This document shows, piece by piece, positions 27,366 through 34,587 of a stretch of 64,000 nucleotides of DNA; the first letter of the stretch is position 1, and every line of letters begins with the position of its first letter. Source of the DNA: Pseudonocardia sp. (GTDB lineage Bacteria > Actinomycetota > Actinomycetes > Mycobacteriales > Pseudonocardiaceae). The notes beneath the pieces were generated by a model. The model did no database searches and was not told where the DNA came from. It worked only from the letters and a program-made list of their open reading frames with translations. The stretch lies in the NCBI RefSeq assembly GCF_025465255.1, contig NZ_JAODNI010000215.1, positions 1-64,000 of the forward strand, read 5' to 3'. The translations under genes and the position numbers were made by a program.

Positions 27366-28490
27366 CGGCGTGCCCACCACATGGACGGGCAGGGGCGGGA
27401 AGCCGTTGAAACCGACGGAGGCGTAGCTCGCGGTGTAGGCGCCCGCGTGCAGCAGGTCGACGTGGTCCCCGGCGCGCAGGTCGTCGGGCAGGGCGTACGG
27501 GGTGCGGCGGTAGAGCACGTCGTCGCCGTCACAGCTGGGGCCGGCGAGGACGACCGGGCCGGCTGCGCCCCCGCGGCCGGGGACCCGCAGCGGGTACGCG
27601 ATGTACTCGCCCTCGGTCTCGGCGAGGCCCTGGTAGCGGCCCGCGTCGAGGTAGACCCACCGCCGGTGGTCGACCCCCGGGCGGCGGGAGACCCGCAGCG
27701 CGGTCGTCCGGAGGACACCCGCCTCGGCGACGAGCGCGCGTCCGGGCTCGAGCAGCAGGTCCGCGCCGTCGACGTCGCCGGCGGCCCGGGCGTCGGCGAT
27801 CCCGGCCCGGACGGCGTCCGCGAACTCCTCCGGCGCCGGGACCGGCTCGCGGTAGGGCACGGGGATCCCGCCGCCGACGTCCAGGTCCGGATGGGCGAGC
27901 CCCGCCCCGCCCGCCGCGCGCAGGGCGACCCGCACCGCCTCCCGGTAAGCCTCCGGGCGGGACTGCTGGGACCCGGCGTGGAACGTGACGCCCGGGTCGA
28001 GGCCACGGGCGGCCGCGGCGCGGAGCAGCCGGCCGGCCTCAGCCGGCGCGGCGCCGAACTTGCCGAAGAACGGCGTGGCCGAGCCCCGGTCGTCGACCAG
28101 GATCCGGACCAGCACGGACGTCCCGGAAAGGTGGTCCGCCAGGTCCTCGGCGGAGTCCGTGACGAACCGCCGCACGCCGGCCTCGTGGGCCGCCGCGACG
28201 TCGCCCGGGGCGCGGACCGGGTTGCCGTGGCAGAGCGTGGCCGGGGAGGCGCCCGCATCCAGGCAGAGGGCGATCTCCGCGGGGCCCGCGACGTCGAAGC
28301 CGGCGCCGAGGCGGGCGAGGAGCCGCAGCACGGCGGGCTCCGGGCAGGCCTTCACGGCGTAGAGCAGGCGGGCCTCGGGGAACGCCGCGGCGAGGCAGGC
28401 GTACCGGTCCGCGACGACGTCGAGGTCCAGGACGAGGTACGGCGTGGGCCGAGCCCGGTCCGCCAGGAAGTCCTCGAGCGCTGCGGTCAT
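27363..28490 (-). CDS. Fold III PLP-dependent decarboxylase (ornithine/lysine decarboxylase-like)
   Basis: A 375-residue alanine-racemase-fold decarboxylase. The PLP lysine is in LLYAVKACPEP (near residue 44), the glycine-rich phosphate loop is LDVGGGIPVPY, the cofactor pyridine Glu is in LLLEPGRALV and the catalytic Cys is in GPSCDGDDVL near 319. The GPSCDGDD form is that of ornithine/lysine decarboxylases rather than LysA, so it should supply putrescine or cadaverine to the aminopropyltransferase encoded next. The start is uncertain: ATG 28490 (TAALEDFLADRARP) has a GATGAT box 7 bases upstream, and ATG 28502 lies within that context. Confidence 0.86.
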   Translation of the reverse strand: MTAALEDFLADRARPTPYLVLDLDVVADRYACLAAAFPEARLLYAVKACPEPAVLRLLARLGAGFDVAGPAEIALCLDAGASPATLCHGNPVRAPGDVAAAHEAGVRRFVTDSAEDLADHLSGTSVLVRILVDDRGSATPFFGKFGAAPAEAGRLLRAAAARGLDPGVTFHAGSQQSRPEAYREAVRVALRAAGGAGLAHPDLDVGGGIPVPYREPVPAPEEFADAVRAGIADARAAGDVDGADLLLEPGRALVAEAGVLRTTALRVSRRPGVDHRRWVYLDAGRYQGLAETEGEYIAYPLRVPGRGGAAGPVVLAGPSCDGDDVLYRRTPYALPDDLRAGDHVDLLHAGAYTASYASVGFNGFPPLPVHVVGTP

Positions 28491-28570
28491 GGGACCGATC
28501 ATCCCGACGGATCTGCACAGGACGTTCGCCGGGGCGGAACGGCGACCTACCCGCCGGACCGGGCCGCTCC

Positions 28571-28576
28571 TAGCGT
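28571..28576 (+). promoter_or_regulatory. -10 box of the MetE-like gene
   Basis: TAGCGT, 9 bases before ATG 28586. The spacing is slightly longer than in the leaderless genes, so a leader of a few bases is likely. Confidence 0.45.
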
Positions 28577-28585
28577 CCCGGGACC

Positions 28586-29752
28586 ATGCGGCGCAGCACG
28601 GAGCGGATCCTCACCACCCACGTCGGCAGCCTGGCCCGGCCGCACGACCTCCTCGAGATCATGCGGGAGAAGGAGCACGGCCGGCCCTACGACGCCGACG
28701 GATACGCCAAGCGGGTCACCACCGCCGTCGCCGACGTCGTGCGGGGACAGCTCGACGACGGCCTGGACGTCGTGACCGACGGCGAGATGAGCAAGGTCAG
28801 CTTCCTGACCTACGTGAAGGACCGGCTCGCCGGCTTCTCCGCGGCCGGCGGGGAGAAGCTGATGCCGCCGTCCTGGCAGGTGGAGATCGACGCGTTCCCC
28901 GAGTACTACGCCGGCTACCTCGGCAAGTACAAGGAGACCGTCAGCCCGATGACGACGATGGTCTGCACCGGGCCCGTCGCCTACGCCGGGCACGAGCAGC
29001 TCCGCACCGACGTCGAGAACCTGCGGTCCGCGCTCAGCCAGGAAGGGATCGGGGGCCGCCGCGAGACCGAGGCGTTCCTGCCCTCGACGAGCCCGAGCGG
29101 GTTCGGCCGCAACGAGTACTACGGCTCCTACGCCGAGTACCTGACGGCGGTCGCCGAGGCGCTTCGCGAGGAGTACCTGGGGATCGTCGACGCGGGGTTC
29201 CTCCTCCAGATCGACGACCCGTGGCTGATCGAGTACCTCTCCGAGAACCCGTCGACCACGCCTGAGCAGCGGCGGCGGGACGCCGAGCAGCACGTCGAGA
29301 TCCTGAACCACGCGCTGCGCGGGATCCCGGAGGAGAAGATCCGGCTGCACACCTGCTACGGCCTCAACCACGGCCCGCGGATCCACGACCTGGAGTTCCG
29401 CGAGATCGCACCGATCATGCTGAAGATCAACGCCGGGGCGTACTCGTTCGAGGTCGCGAACCCCCGCCACCAGCACGAGTGGCGCGTCTGGGAGGACCTC
29501 ACCCTGCCCGACGGCAAGATCCTCATCCCGGGGCTGCTGGGCCATGCGAGCAACTACGTCGAGCACCCGGACCTGATCGCGGACACGCTGCGCCGGTACG
29601 TGGACCTGGTCGGCCGGGAGAACGTGATCGCGGGTGCGGACTGCGGCTTCTCCTCCCGCGCGACGTTCTCCCCCGAGGTGCACCCCACGGTCGTCCGGGA
29701 GAAGTTCCGCGCCCTCGCCGAAGGCGCCCGCCGCGCCACGGACCGCCCGTAG
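28586..29752 (+). CDS. MetE C-terminal-like (cobalamin-independent) methyltransferase family protein
   Basis: A 388-residue protein matching only the C-terminal catalytic half of cobalamin-independent methionine synthase (full MetE is about 750 residues). The TIM-barrel opening is TTHVGSLARP, and the zinc ligands are LHTCYG (near residue 253) and ADCGFSSR (near 349). Half-size relatives include core methionine synthases and enzymes that act on other thiols, such as epoxyalkane:CoM transferase. Because metH is also present, a non-methionine substrate is plausible, but nothing here decides it. It is divergent from the polyamine operon. Confidence 0.85.
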   Translation: MRRSTERILTTHVGSLARPHDLLEIMREKEHGRPYDADGYAKRVTTAVADVVRGQLDDGLDVVTDGEMSKVSFLTYVKDRLAGFSAAGGEKLMPPSWQVEIDAFPEYYAGYLGKYKETVSPMTTMVCTGPVAYAGHEQLRTDVENLRSALSQEGIGGRRETEAFLPSTSPSGFGRNEYYGSYAEYLTAVAEALREEYLGIVDAGFLLQIDDPWLIEYLSENPSTTPEQRRRDAEQHVEILNHALRGIPEEKIRLHTCYGLNHGPRIHDLEFREIAPIMLKINAGAYSFEVANPRHQHEWRVWEDLTLPDGKILIPGLLGHASNYVEHPDLIADTLRRYVDLVGRENVIAGADCGFSSRATFSPEVHPTVVREKFRALAEGARRATDRP

Positions 29753-29756
29753 GAGC

Positions 29757-29860
29757 GAACTCGCGCGTCCGCAGACCACGACTCGCGGAGGGCGAGATCC
29801 AAGCCCCGCGAGTCGGGGTCCAGGGACGCGCGAGTCGGGGCCTCGGGACGCCCGAGTCGC
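29757..29860. repeat. 22-bp-periodic CGCGA(C/G)TCGCG repeat array with an orientation switch
   Basis: Five degenerate copies of an 11-mer palindrome with a central C or G. Two C-centred copies (centres 29760 and 29782) are exactly 22 bp apart. Three G-centred copies (centres 29812, 29834 and 29856) are again exactly 22 bp apart, with a 30-bp step between the blocks. It fills the gap between the MetE-like gene and the flavin-protein gene and stops 16 bp before that gene's -10 box. The same family recurs at 62115-62224. Confidence 0.7.
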
Positions 29861-29876
29861 GGTATTTCCGGGCCGG

Positions 29877-29882
29877 TAGCGT
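29877..29882 (+). promoter_or_regulatory. -10 box of the split-barrel flavin protein gene, leaderless
   Basis: TAGCGT, 6 bases before ATG 29889. Confidence 0.6.
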
Positions 29883-29888
29883 GCAGAC

Positions 29889-30356
29889 ATGACCGCACCG
29901 AAGACCCAGCGCCGCGGCCGGGCCATCGCGATGACCACGGAGGAGCGCGACGCCTACCTCGCCGCGGAGCGCGTCTGCCGCGTCGCGACGAACGGCACGA
30001 ACGGGCCGCACGCCACCCCGCTCTGGTTCCACTGGGACGGGACGTCGCTCTGGCTCACGTCGCTGTCGCGGAGCCAGCGCTGGAAGGACCTCGAGAAGGA
30101 CCCGCGGATCGCGGCCGTGGTGGACGACGGGGACGCCTACACCGAGCTGCGGGGCGTGGAGCTGCGAGGCCGCGTGGAGATCGTCGGCGAGGTGCCGCGC
30201 ACCGGCGAGCCGCATCCGGAGCTCGAGGCGGTCGAGCAGGCGTTCGCGGACAAGTACACCGGCGGTCACGTCGTGATCGACGGCCGCCACGCCTGGCTCC
30301 GCCTCACCCCGGAGAAGATCAGCAGCTGGGACTTCCGGAAGATCCCCACCTCCTGA
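29889..30356 (+). CDS. Pyridoxamine 5'-phosphate oxidase family (split beta-barrel) FMN/F420-binding protein
   Basis: A 155-residue split-barrel protein. VCRVATNGTNGPHATPLWFHWDG (residues about 29-51) is the first barrel strand pair of the PPOX class, and LSRSQRWKDLEKDPRIAAVVDD carries the usual phosphate-contacting basic residues. Actinomycetes have many such proteins that reduce substrates with FMN or F420H2; the substrate is unknown. The gene stands alone with its own leaderless promoter and is followed by a strong hairpin. Confidence 0.85.
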   Translation: MTAPKTQRRGRAIAMTTEERDAYLAAERVCRVATNGTNGPHATPLWFHWDGTSLWLTSLSRSQRWKDLEKDPRIAAVVDDGDAYTELRGVELRGRVEIVGEVPRTGEPHPELEAVEQAFADKYTGGHVVIDGRHAWLRLTPEKISSWDFRKIPTS

Positions 30357-30361
30357 GCTGC

Positions 30362-30410
30362 ACGAACGGCACTCTCGCTCATACTCAGCGAGCGAAAGTG
30401 CCGTTCGTGA
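30362..30410. terminator. Bidirectional 20-bp-stem hairpin between convergent genes
   Basis: Arms 30362-30381 and 30391-30410 (CACGAACGGCACT... and its complement) pair over 20 positions with a single C/A mismatch around a 9-base loop. It sits 5 bp after one stop codon and 13 bp after the other, so it should stop transcription from both sides. There is no T-run, as is usual in high-GC actinomycetes. Confidence 0.75.
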
Positions 30411-30423
30411 AGATCAACGGGGG

Positions 30424-31455
30424 CTACGGCGTCCCCGTCACGAGCGGCCAGAGGCCGCCCGCGCCCGCCTCGAGCACCCGCGCGCCGATCCGGTCGTTCC
30501 AGAACGAGTCCGAGCCGTCCTCGTCCCGCCACGCCCAGAGCCGGGTGGTCGCCATCCTCAGGTCGTGCTCGCGGGTGAAGCCGATCGCGCCGTGCACCTG
30601 GTGCGTGATCCGCGCGACGACCGCCGCCGCCTCGCTGCACCGCGCCTTGGCCGCGGCGATCGCGAACCCGGTCGCCGGAGAGTCGAAGCCGTCCGCCTCC
30701 GCCGCCCGCGCCGCCGCCTCGGACGCCGCGGCCGCAGCCGCCACCTCCGCGCCGGCCAGGGCGAGCTGCTGCTGGATGGCCTGCAGCTTCCCGATGGGGC
30801 GGCCGAACTGGACCCGCTCCCCCGCGTACTTGACGGCCATCGCGAGCGCCGCGCGCGCGGCCCCGGCCAGGAGCAGGGACCGACCGAGCGCCGCCCGGAG
30901 CGGGAACTCGACGGCCACCTGCGCGGGCGCGTCCGCGATCGAACCGGCGGCCACCGTGACGTCGTTCAGCACGACGTCGTCCCGCGGCTCCTCGGCCAGG
31001 TTCGCGCCCTCGGTGATCGCCACCGACGCGGGGTCGAGCAGCAGCACCTGCTCCCCCACCAGCACGACGATCCCGGCGGCGGACCGCGCCCACGGCACCT
31101 TCGGAAGCGTTCCCGAGACGGTCGCGCCGCTCGCCGCCCGCTGCACCCGCAGGTCCGCGGCCACGACGGCGGTCAGCGGGCCGGACGGGACCTCGATCCC
31201 GGCGGCGTGCAGCAGCCAGCCGGCCAGGAGGTCCGTCTCGACGAGCGGGACGCGCGCCGCGTAGGTCCCCGCGGCCGTGAGGACGGCGGCCGCGTCGGTC
31301 AGGGAGCCCTCGCTGCCCCCGGCGGCCTCGGGCAGCGTCAGCCGGGCGATCCCGGTCTGCTCGCAGGTCTTCCACAGCTCGGAGTCGAAACCGGTGGCGG
31401 TGTTGTCCCACGCGTCCGAGAAGACGGACTCCGCCAGGTCCTGAAGCTCACTCAT
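30424..31455 (-). CDS. Acyl-CoA dehydrogenase, beta-type (short) subunit, locus 1
   Basis: A 343-residue divergent acyl-CoA dehydrogenase. The C-terminal helical domain is well kept (AVKYAGERVQFGRPIGKLQAIQQQLA near residue 215, ITHQVHGAIGFTREHDLRM near 290), while the N-terminal half is reduced. This matches the smaller partner of the actinobacterial alpha2beta2 dehydrogenases that act on bulky CoA thioesters such as steroid side chains. Its start overlaps the alpha gene stop by 4 bp (ATGA), so the two should be co-translated and form one heteromer. A paralogous pair lies at 54196-56404. Confidence 0.88.
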   Translation of the reverse strand: MSELQDLAESVFSDAWDNTATGFDSELWKTCEQTGIARLTLPEAAGGSEGSLTDAAAVLTAAGTYAARVPLVETDLLAGWLLHAAGIEVPSGPLTAVVAADLRVQRAASGATVSGTLPKVPWARSAAGIVVLVGEQVLLLDPASVAITEGANLAEEPRDDVVLNDVTVAAGSIADAPAQVAVEFPLRAALGRSLLLAGAARAALAMAVKYAGERVQFGRPIGKLQAIQQQLALAGAEVAAAAAASEAAARAAEADGFDSPATGFAIAAAKARCSEAAAVVARITHQVHGAIGFTREHDLRMATTRLWAWRDEDGSDSFWNDRIGARVLEAGAGGLWPLVTGTP

Positions 31456-32633
31456 CGCAGTCCCAGCCCTCGCGCCACGATCCCGCGAAGGATCTCGTTC
31501 GTCCCACCCCGGAGCGTGAAGCCCGGGGACTGCAGCACCGCGTCCGCCAGCAGCCGCGCGTACCCGTGGTCGGCCCCCGGGTCCGGCGGGATCGACAGCA
31601 GCAGCCGCGCCGCGTCGATCACCTCGTTCTCGAACCTCGTCCCCAGGTCCTTGACGACCGCCGCCGCCAGCTCCGGCGCGGCGCCGGACTCCAGCGCCCC
31701 CGCGATCGCCAGCGACATCCGCCGCAGGGTCCAGAGCCGGGACACCAGCCCGCCCAGGTCCCGGCGCCGCCCGGCGTCGAGCTCCGTCCGCCCGATCTCC
31801 CCGACGAGCGCCGCGAGCAGCGGGTACGTGGACAGGAACCGCTCCGGGCCGGACCGCTCGAACGCCAGCTCGGAGGTGACCTGGTGCCAGCCCTGGCCGA
31901 CCTCGCCGAGGACCATCGAGTCCGGGATGAAGACCTTGTCGAAGACCACCTCGTTGAAGTGGTGCGCGCCGGTGAGCAGCGGGATCGGCCGGATCTCCAC
32001 GCCGGGCGAGTTCAGCTCGACGATCAGCTGGGACAGCCCGGCGTGCCGGTTCGTGTCGTCCTTCGGCGCGGTCCGGACCAGCGCGAAGAACGCGTGCGCG
32101 TGGTGCGCCCCGGACGTCCAGACCTTGCGGCCGGTGAGCTCCCAGCCGCCGTCGACCTTGTCCGCCTTCGACCGGACGGACGCGAGGTCCGAGCCCGAGT
32201 CCGGCTCGGACATGCCGATGCCGAAGTACACCTCGCCGGCCGCGATGCCCGGCAGGAACTTCTGCCGCTGCTCCTCGGTGCCGAAGCGCATGAGCGACGG
32301 CCCGATCTGCCGGTCCGCCACCCAGTGCGCCGCGACCGGCGCGCCCGCGGCGAGCAGCTCCTCGGTGACGACGTACCGGTCGAGCGCGCCGCGCCCGTGG
32401 CCGCCGTACTCGGTGGGGATGGTCATACCCAGCCAGCCTCGGCGGGCCAGCTCCTTGGAGAAGCGCTCGTCCCAGCCGGTGAGCCAGACGTCCGCGCGCG
32501 GATGCCAGGCCCCGGCCGCGCGTTCCTCGGCGAGGAAGGCGCGGACGTCGGCCCGCAGCGCCGCGACGCGCTCCGGCAGATCCACGGGTGGGGGTACCAG
32601 GCTCGGCAACCTCGTCATCGTCGTCACGGTCAC
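31452..32633 (-). CDS. Acyl-CoA dehydrogenase, alpha-type (long) subunit, locus 1
   Basis: A 393-residue acyl-CoA dehydrogenase with FAD-contacting MSEPDSGSDLASV near residue 140 and WTSGAHHAHAFFALV near 170. The C-terminal LRGGTNEILRG has Gly where simple dehydrogenases have the catalytic Glu (YEGT), as I also see in the second locus. That fits heteromeric FadE pairs, in which the base lies elsewhere. It is encoded first, followed by the beta subunit with a 4-bp overlap. Start: GTG 32633, 6 bases after TAGGAA; an internal ATG at 32618 is possible. It is divergent from gabD across a 67-bp region. Confidence 0.88.
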   Translation of the reverse strand: MTVTTMTRLPSLVPPPVDLPERVAALRADVRAFLAEERAAGAWHPRADVWLTGWDERFSKELARRGWLGMTIPTEYGGHGRGALDRYVVTEELLAAGAPVAAHWVADRQIGPSLMRFGTEEQRQKFLPGIAAGEVYFGIGMSEPDSGSDLASVRSKADKVDGGWELTGRKVWTSGAHHAHAFFALVRTAPKDDTNRHAGLSQLIVELNSPGVEIRPIPLLTGAHHFNEVVFDKVFIPDSMVLGEVGQGWHQVTSELAFERSGPERFLSTYPLLAALVGEIGRTELDAGRRRDLGGLVSRLWTLRRMSLAIAGALESGAAPELAAAVVKDLGTRFENEVIDAARLLLSIPPDPGADHGYARLLADAVLQSPGFTLRGGTNEILRGIVARGLGLR

Positions 32634-32700
32634 CCTGCATTCCTAGCCGACGGCCCGTGACCCTGCATCATCCCCGTGTCCGATGGCACCATCAGGACCC

Positions 32701-34191
32701 ATGACTGGCACGAGAGGCACAGCAGGGTCCGATCTCGAGCGGAAGGTCCTCGACTCCGTCCCCACCGGGCTGCTGATCGGCGGCGAGTGGCGGCCGGCAG
32801 CGTCGGGAGCGACGACGGAGGTGGAGGACCCCGCCACCGGCGAGGTCCTCGCCGAGGTGGCCGATGCCGGCCCGGAGGACGGCATGGCCGCGCTGGCCGC
32901 GGCGCACGAGGCGCAGGCCGGGTTCGCCGCGATGGCCCCCCGAGAGCGTGGGGAGATCCTGCGCCGGGCGTACGAGGCGATGATGGCCAACGTCGACGAC
33001 CTCGCGCTGGTCATGACCCTGGAGATGGGCAAGCCCCTCGCGGAGTCGAAGGGCGAGGTCACCTACGCCGCCGAATTCTTCCGCTGGTTCTCCGAGGAGG
33101 CCGTGCGCATCGACGGCGGCTACGCGACGGCGCCGAACGGGCAGAGCCGGTTCCTGGTGATGAAGCAGCCGGTCGGGCCGTGCGTGTTCATCACGCCCTG
33201 GAACTTCCCGCTGGCCATGGGCACCCGCAAGATCGGCCCGGCCATCGCCGCCGGCTGCACCGTGGTCATCAAGCCCGCGCACCAGACACCGCTGTCCATG
33301 CTCGCCCTGGGCCAGATCCTGCTCGACGCCGGCCTGCCCGCCGGCGTGCTCAACATCATCAACGCGACGGACGCCGGCGGCGTCATGGAGCCGATCATCC
33401 GCGACGGCCGGGCGCGCAAGCTGTCGTTCACCGGCTCCACCGGGGTCGGGAAGACGCTCCTGCGACAGGCGTCGGAGAAGGTGCTGCGGACGTCGATGGA
33501 GCTGGGGGGGAACGCATCCTTCATCGTGTTCGACGACGCGGACCTGGAGAAGGCCGTGGCCGGCGCGATGGTCGCCAAGATGCGGAACATGGGCGAGGCC
33601 TGCACCGCGGCCAATCGGTTCTACGTGCACCGCTCGATCTCCGGTGCGTTCGCGGAGAACCTCGCCGAGAAGATGGGCTCGCTGGTCGTCGGTCGCGGCA
33701 CCGAGGACGGGGTGCAGGTCGGGCCGCTCGTCGACGCGAAGGGCCGGGACAAGGTCGTCGACCTCGTCGGGGACGCGCTGGCGCACGGCGCGACGGTGAA
33801 GGTCGGCGGCGCGCCCGTCGACGGGCCGGGGTACTTCTACCCTCCGACGGTGCTGACGGACGTGCCGAAGGAGTCCCGCCTCAATCACGAGGAGATCTTC
33901 GGGCCGGTCGCGCCGATCAGCGTGTTCGACACCGAGGCCGAGGCCCTCGCCGCGGCCAACGCCACCGAGTTCGGCCTGGTCAACTACGTGTTCACGGAGA
34001 GCCTGGACCGGGCGCTGCGGGTGGCGGAGAAGCTCGAGAGCGGCATGATCGGACTCAACACCGGGCTGGTCTCCAACCCGGCCGCCCCGTTCGGCGGAGT
34101 CAAGGAGTCCGGGCTGGGGCGCGAGGGCGGCTCGGTCGGGATCGACGAGTTCCTCGAGACCAAGTACGTCGCGATCGGCATCCAGATCTGA
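32701..34191 (+). CDS. gabD: NAD(P)-dependent succinate-semialdehyde dehydrogenase-like aldehyde dehydrogenase
   Basis: A 496-residue aldehyde dehydrogenase of the GabD group. The cofactor-binding segment is VFITPWNFPLAMGTRKI, the glycine motif FTGSTGVGK, the general-base Glu is in MELGGNASFIVFDDAD near residue 262 and the catalytic Cys is in MGEACTAANRFYV near 301. The C-terminal PFGGVKESGLGREGG is the usual oligomerisation region. It oxidises succinate semialdehyde, or a close aldehyde, to the acid. I prefer ATG 32701 (TGTRGTAGSDLE); an in-frame ATG at 32683 would add six residues. A very strong hairpin follows. Confidence 0.88.
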   Translation: MTGTRGTAGSDLERKVLDSVPTGLLIGGEWRPAASGATTEVEDPATGEVLAEVADAGPEDGMAALAAAHEAQAGFAAMAPRERGEILRRAYEAMMANVDDLALVMTLEMGKPLAESKGEVTYAAEFFRWFSEEAVRIDGGYATAPNGQSRFLVMKQPVGPCVFITPWNFPLAMGTRKIGPAIAAGCTVVIKPAHQTPLSMLALGQILLDAGLPAGVLNIINATDAGGVMEPIIRDGRARKLSFTGSTGVGKTLLRQASEKVLRTSMELGGNASFIVFDDADLEKAVAGAMVAKMRNMGEACTAANRFYVHRSISGAFAENLAEKMGSLVVGRGTEDGVQVGPLVDAKGRDKVVDLVGDALAHGATVKVGGAPVDGPGYFYPPTVLTDVPKESRLNHEEIFGPVAPISVFDTEAEALAAANATEFGLVNYVFTESLDRALRVAEKLESGMIGLNTGLVSNPAAPFGGVKESGLGREGGSVGIDEFLETKYVAIGIQI

Positions 34192-34203
34192 CGTCCCGAC
34201 GAG

Positions 34204-34247
34204 ACGGCCGCGCCGGCCCCGGACTCCTCCGGGGCCGGTGCGGCCGT
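34204..34247. terminator. Strong bidirectional hairpin terminator
   Basis: Arms 34204-34223 and 34228-34247 pair over 20 positions with one G-T wobble and a 4-base loop. It lies between gabD (+) and a small membrane protein gene (-) that converge here. Confidence 0.85.
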
Positions 34248-34257
34248 GCTCAGGCGA

Positions 34258-34557
34258 TCAATTGTCGGGCGCCGCGGGAGCCGCCGGGACGGCGCCGCCG
34301 GCGTCCGTGACCGCGGTCGTGTCCGCCGGCACCTGACCCCCGTTGAGCAGCATGCTGACCAGCGTCGCGCCGCCGTTGAACACGGCCAGCACGATCAGCA
34401 CGGCCAGCGTCCCGGCGACCGAGGCCGTCAGCGCCTTCTGACGGCCGGTCCCCCGGCCCTCGGCACGCCCGGTCGAGGTCTCGACGACCCAGGCCCGGGC
34501 GCCCATGAGCAGGAGCAGCGCGAAGAACGCCGTCCAGGTCCACGCCGCCCCGGTCAC
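34258..34557 (-). CDS. Small membrane protein of the polysaccharide module
   Basis: A 99-residue protein with two hydrophobic segments (WTAFFALLLLMGARAWVV at the N terminus and SVAGTLAVLIVLAVFNGGATLV near residue 46) and a Pro/Ala-rich acidic tail. I recognise no family. The start has GGAGGAGG 4 bases upstream. It is the last gene of a five-gene run on the minus strand with glycosyltransferase and flippase genes, 30 bp behind the 694-residue membrane protein, so it is probably an accessory subunit of that machinery. Confidence 0.7.
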   Translation of the reverse strand: MTGAAWTWTAFFALLLLMGARAWVVETSTGRAEGRGTGRQKALTASVAGTLAVLIVLAVFNGGATLVSMLLNGGQVPADTTAVTDAGGAVPAAPAAPDN

Positions 34558-34587
34558 CGTGCCTCCTCCATCACTGGGCCTCCTCGA

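Noticed and set aside
27353..28258. 730-residue ORF extending the SpeD-SpeE gene upstream
   Set aside because: The extension runs out of frame through the decarboxylase gene and is Arg/Pro/Ser-rich nonsense; family N termini start near 27352.
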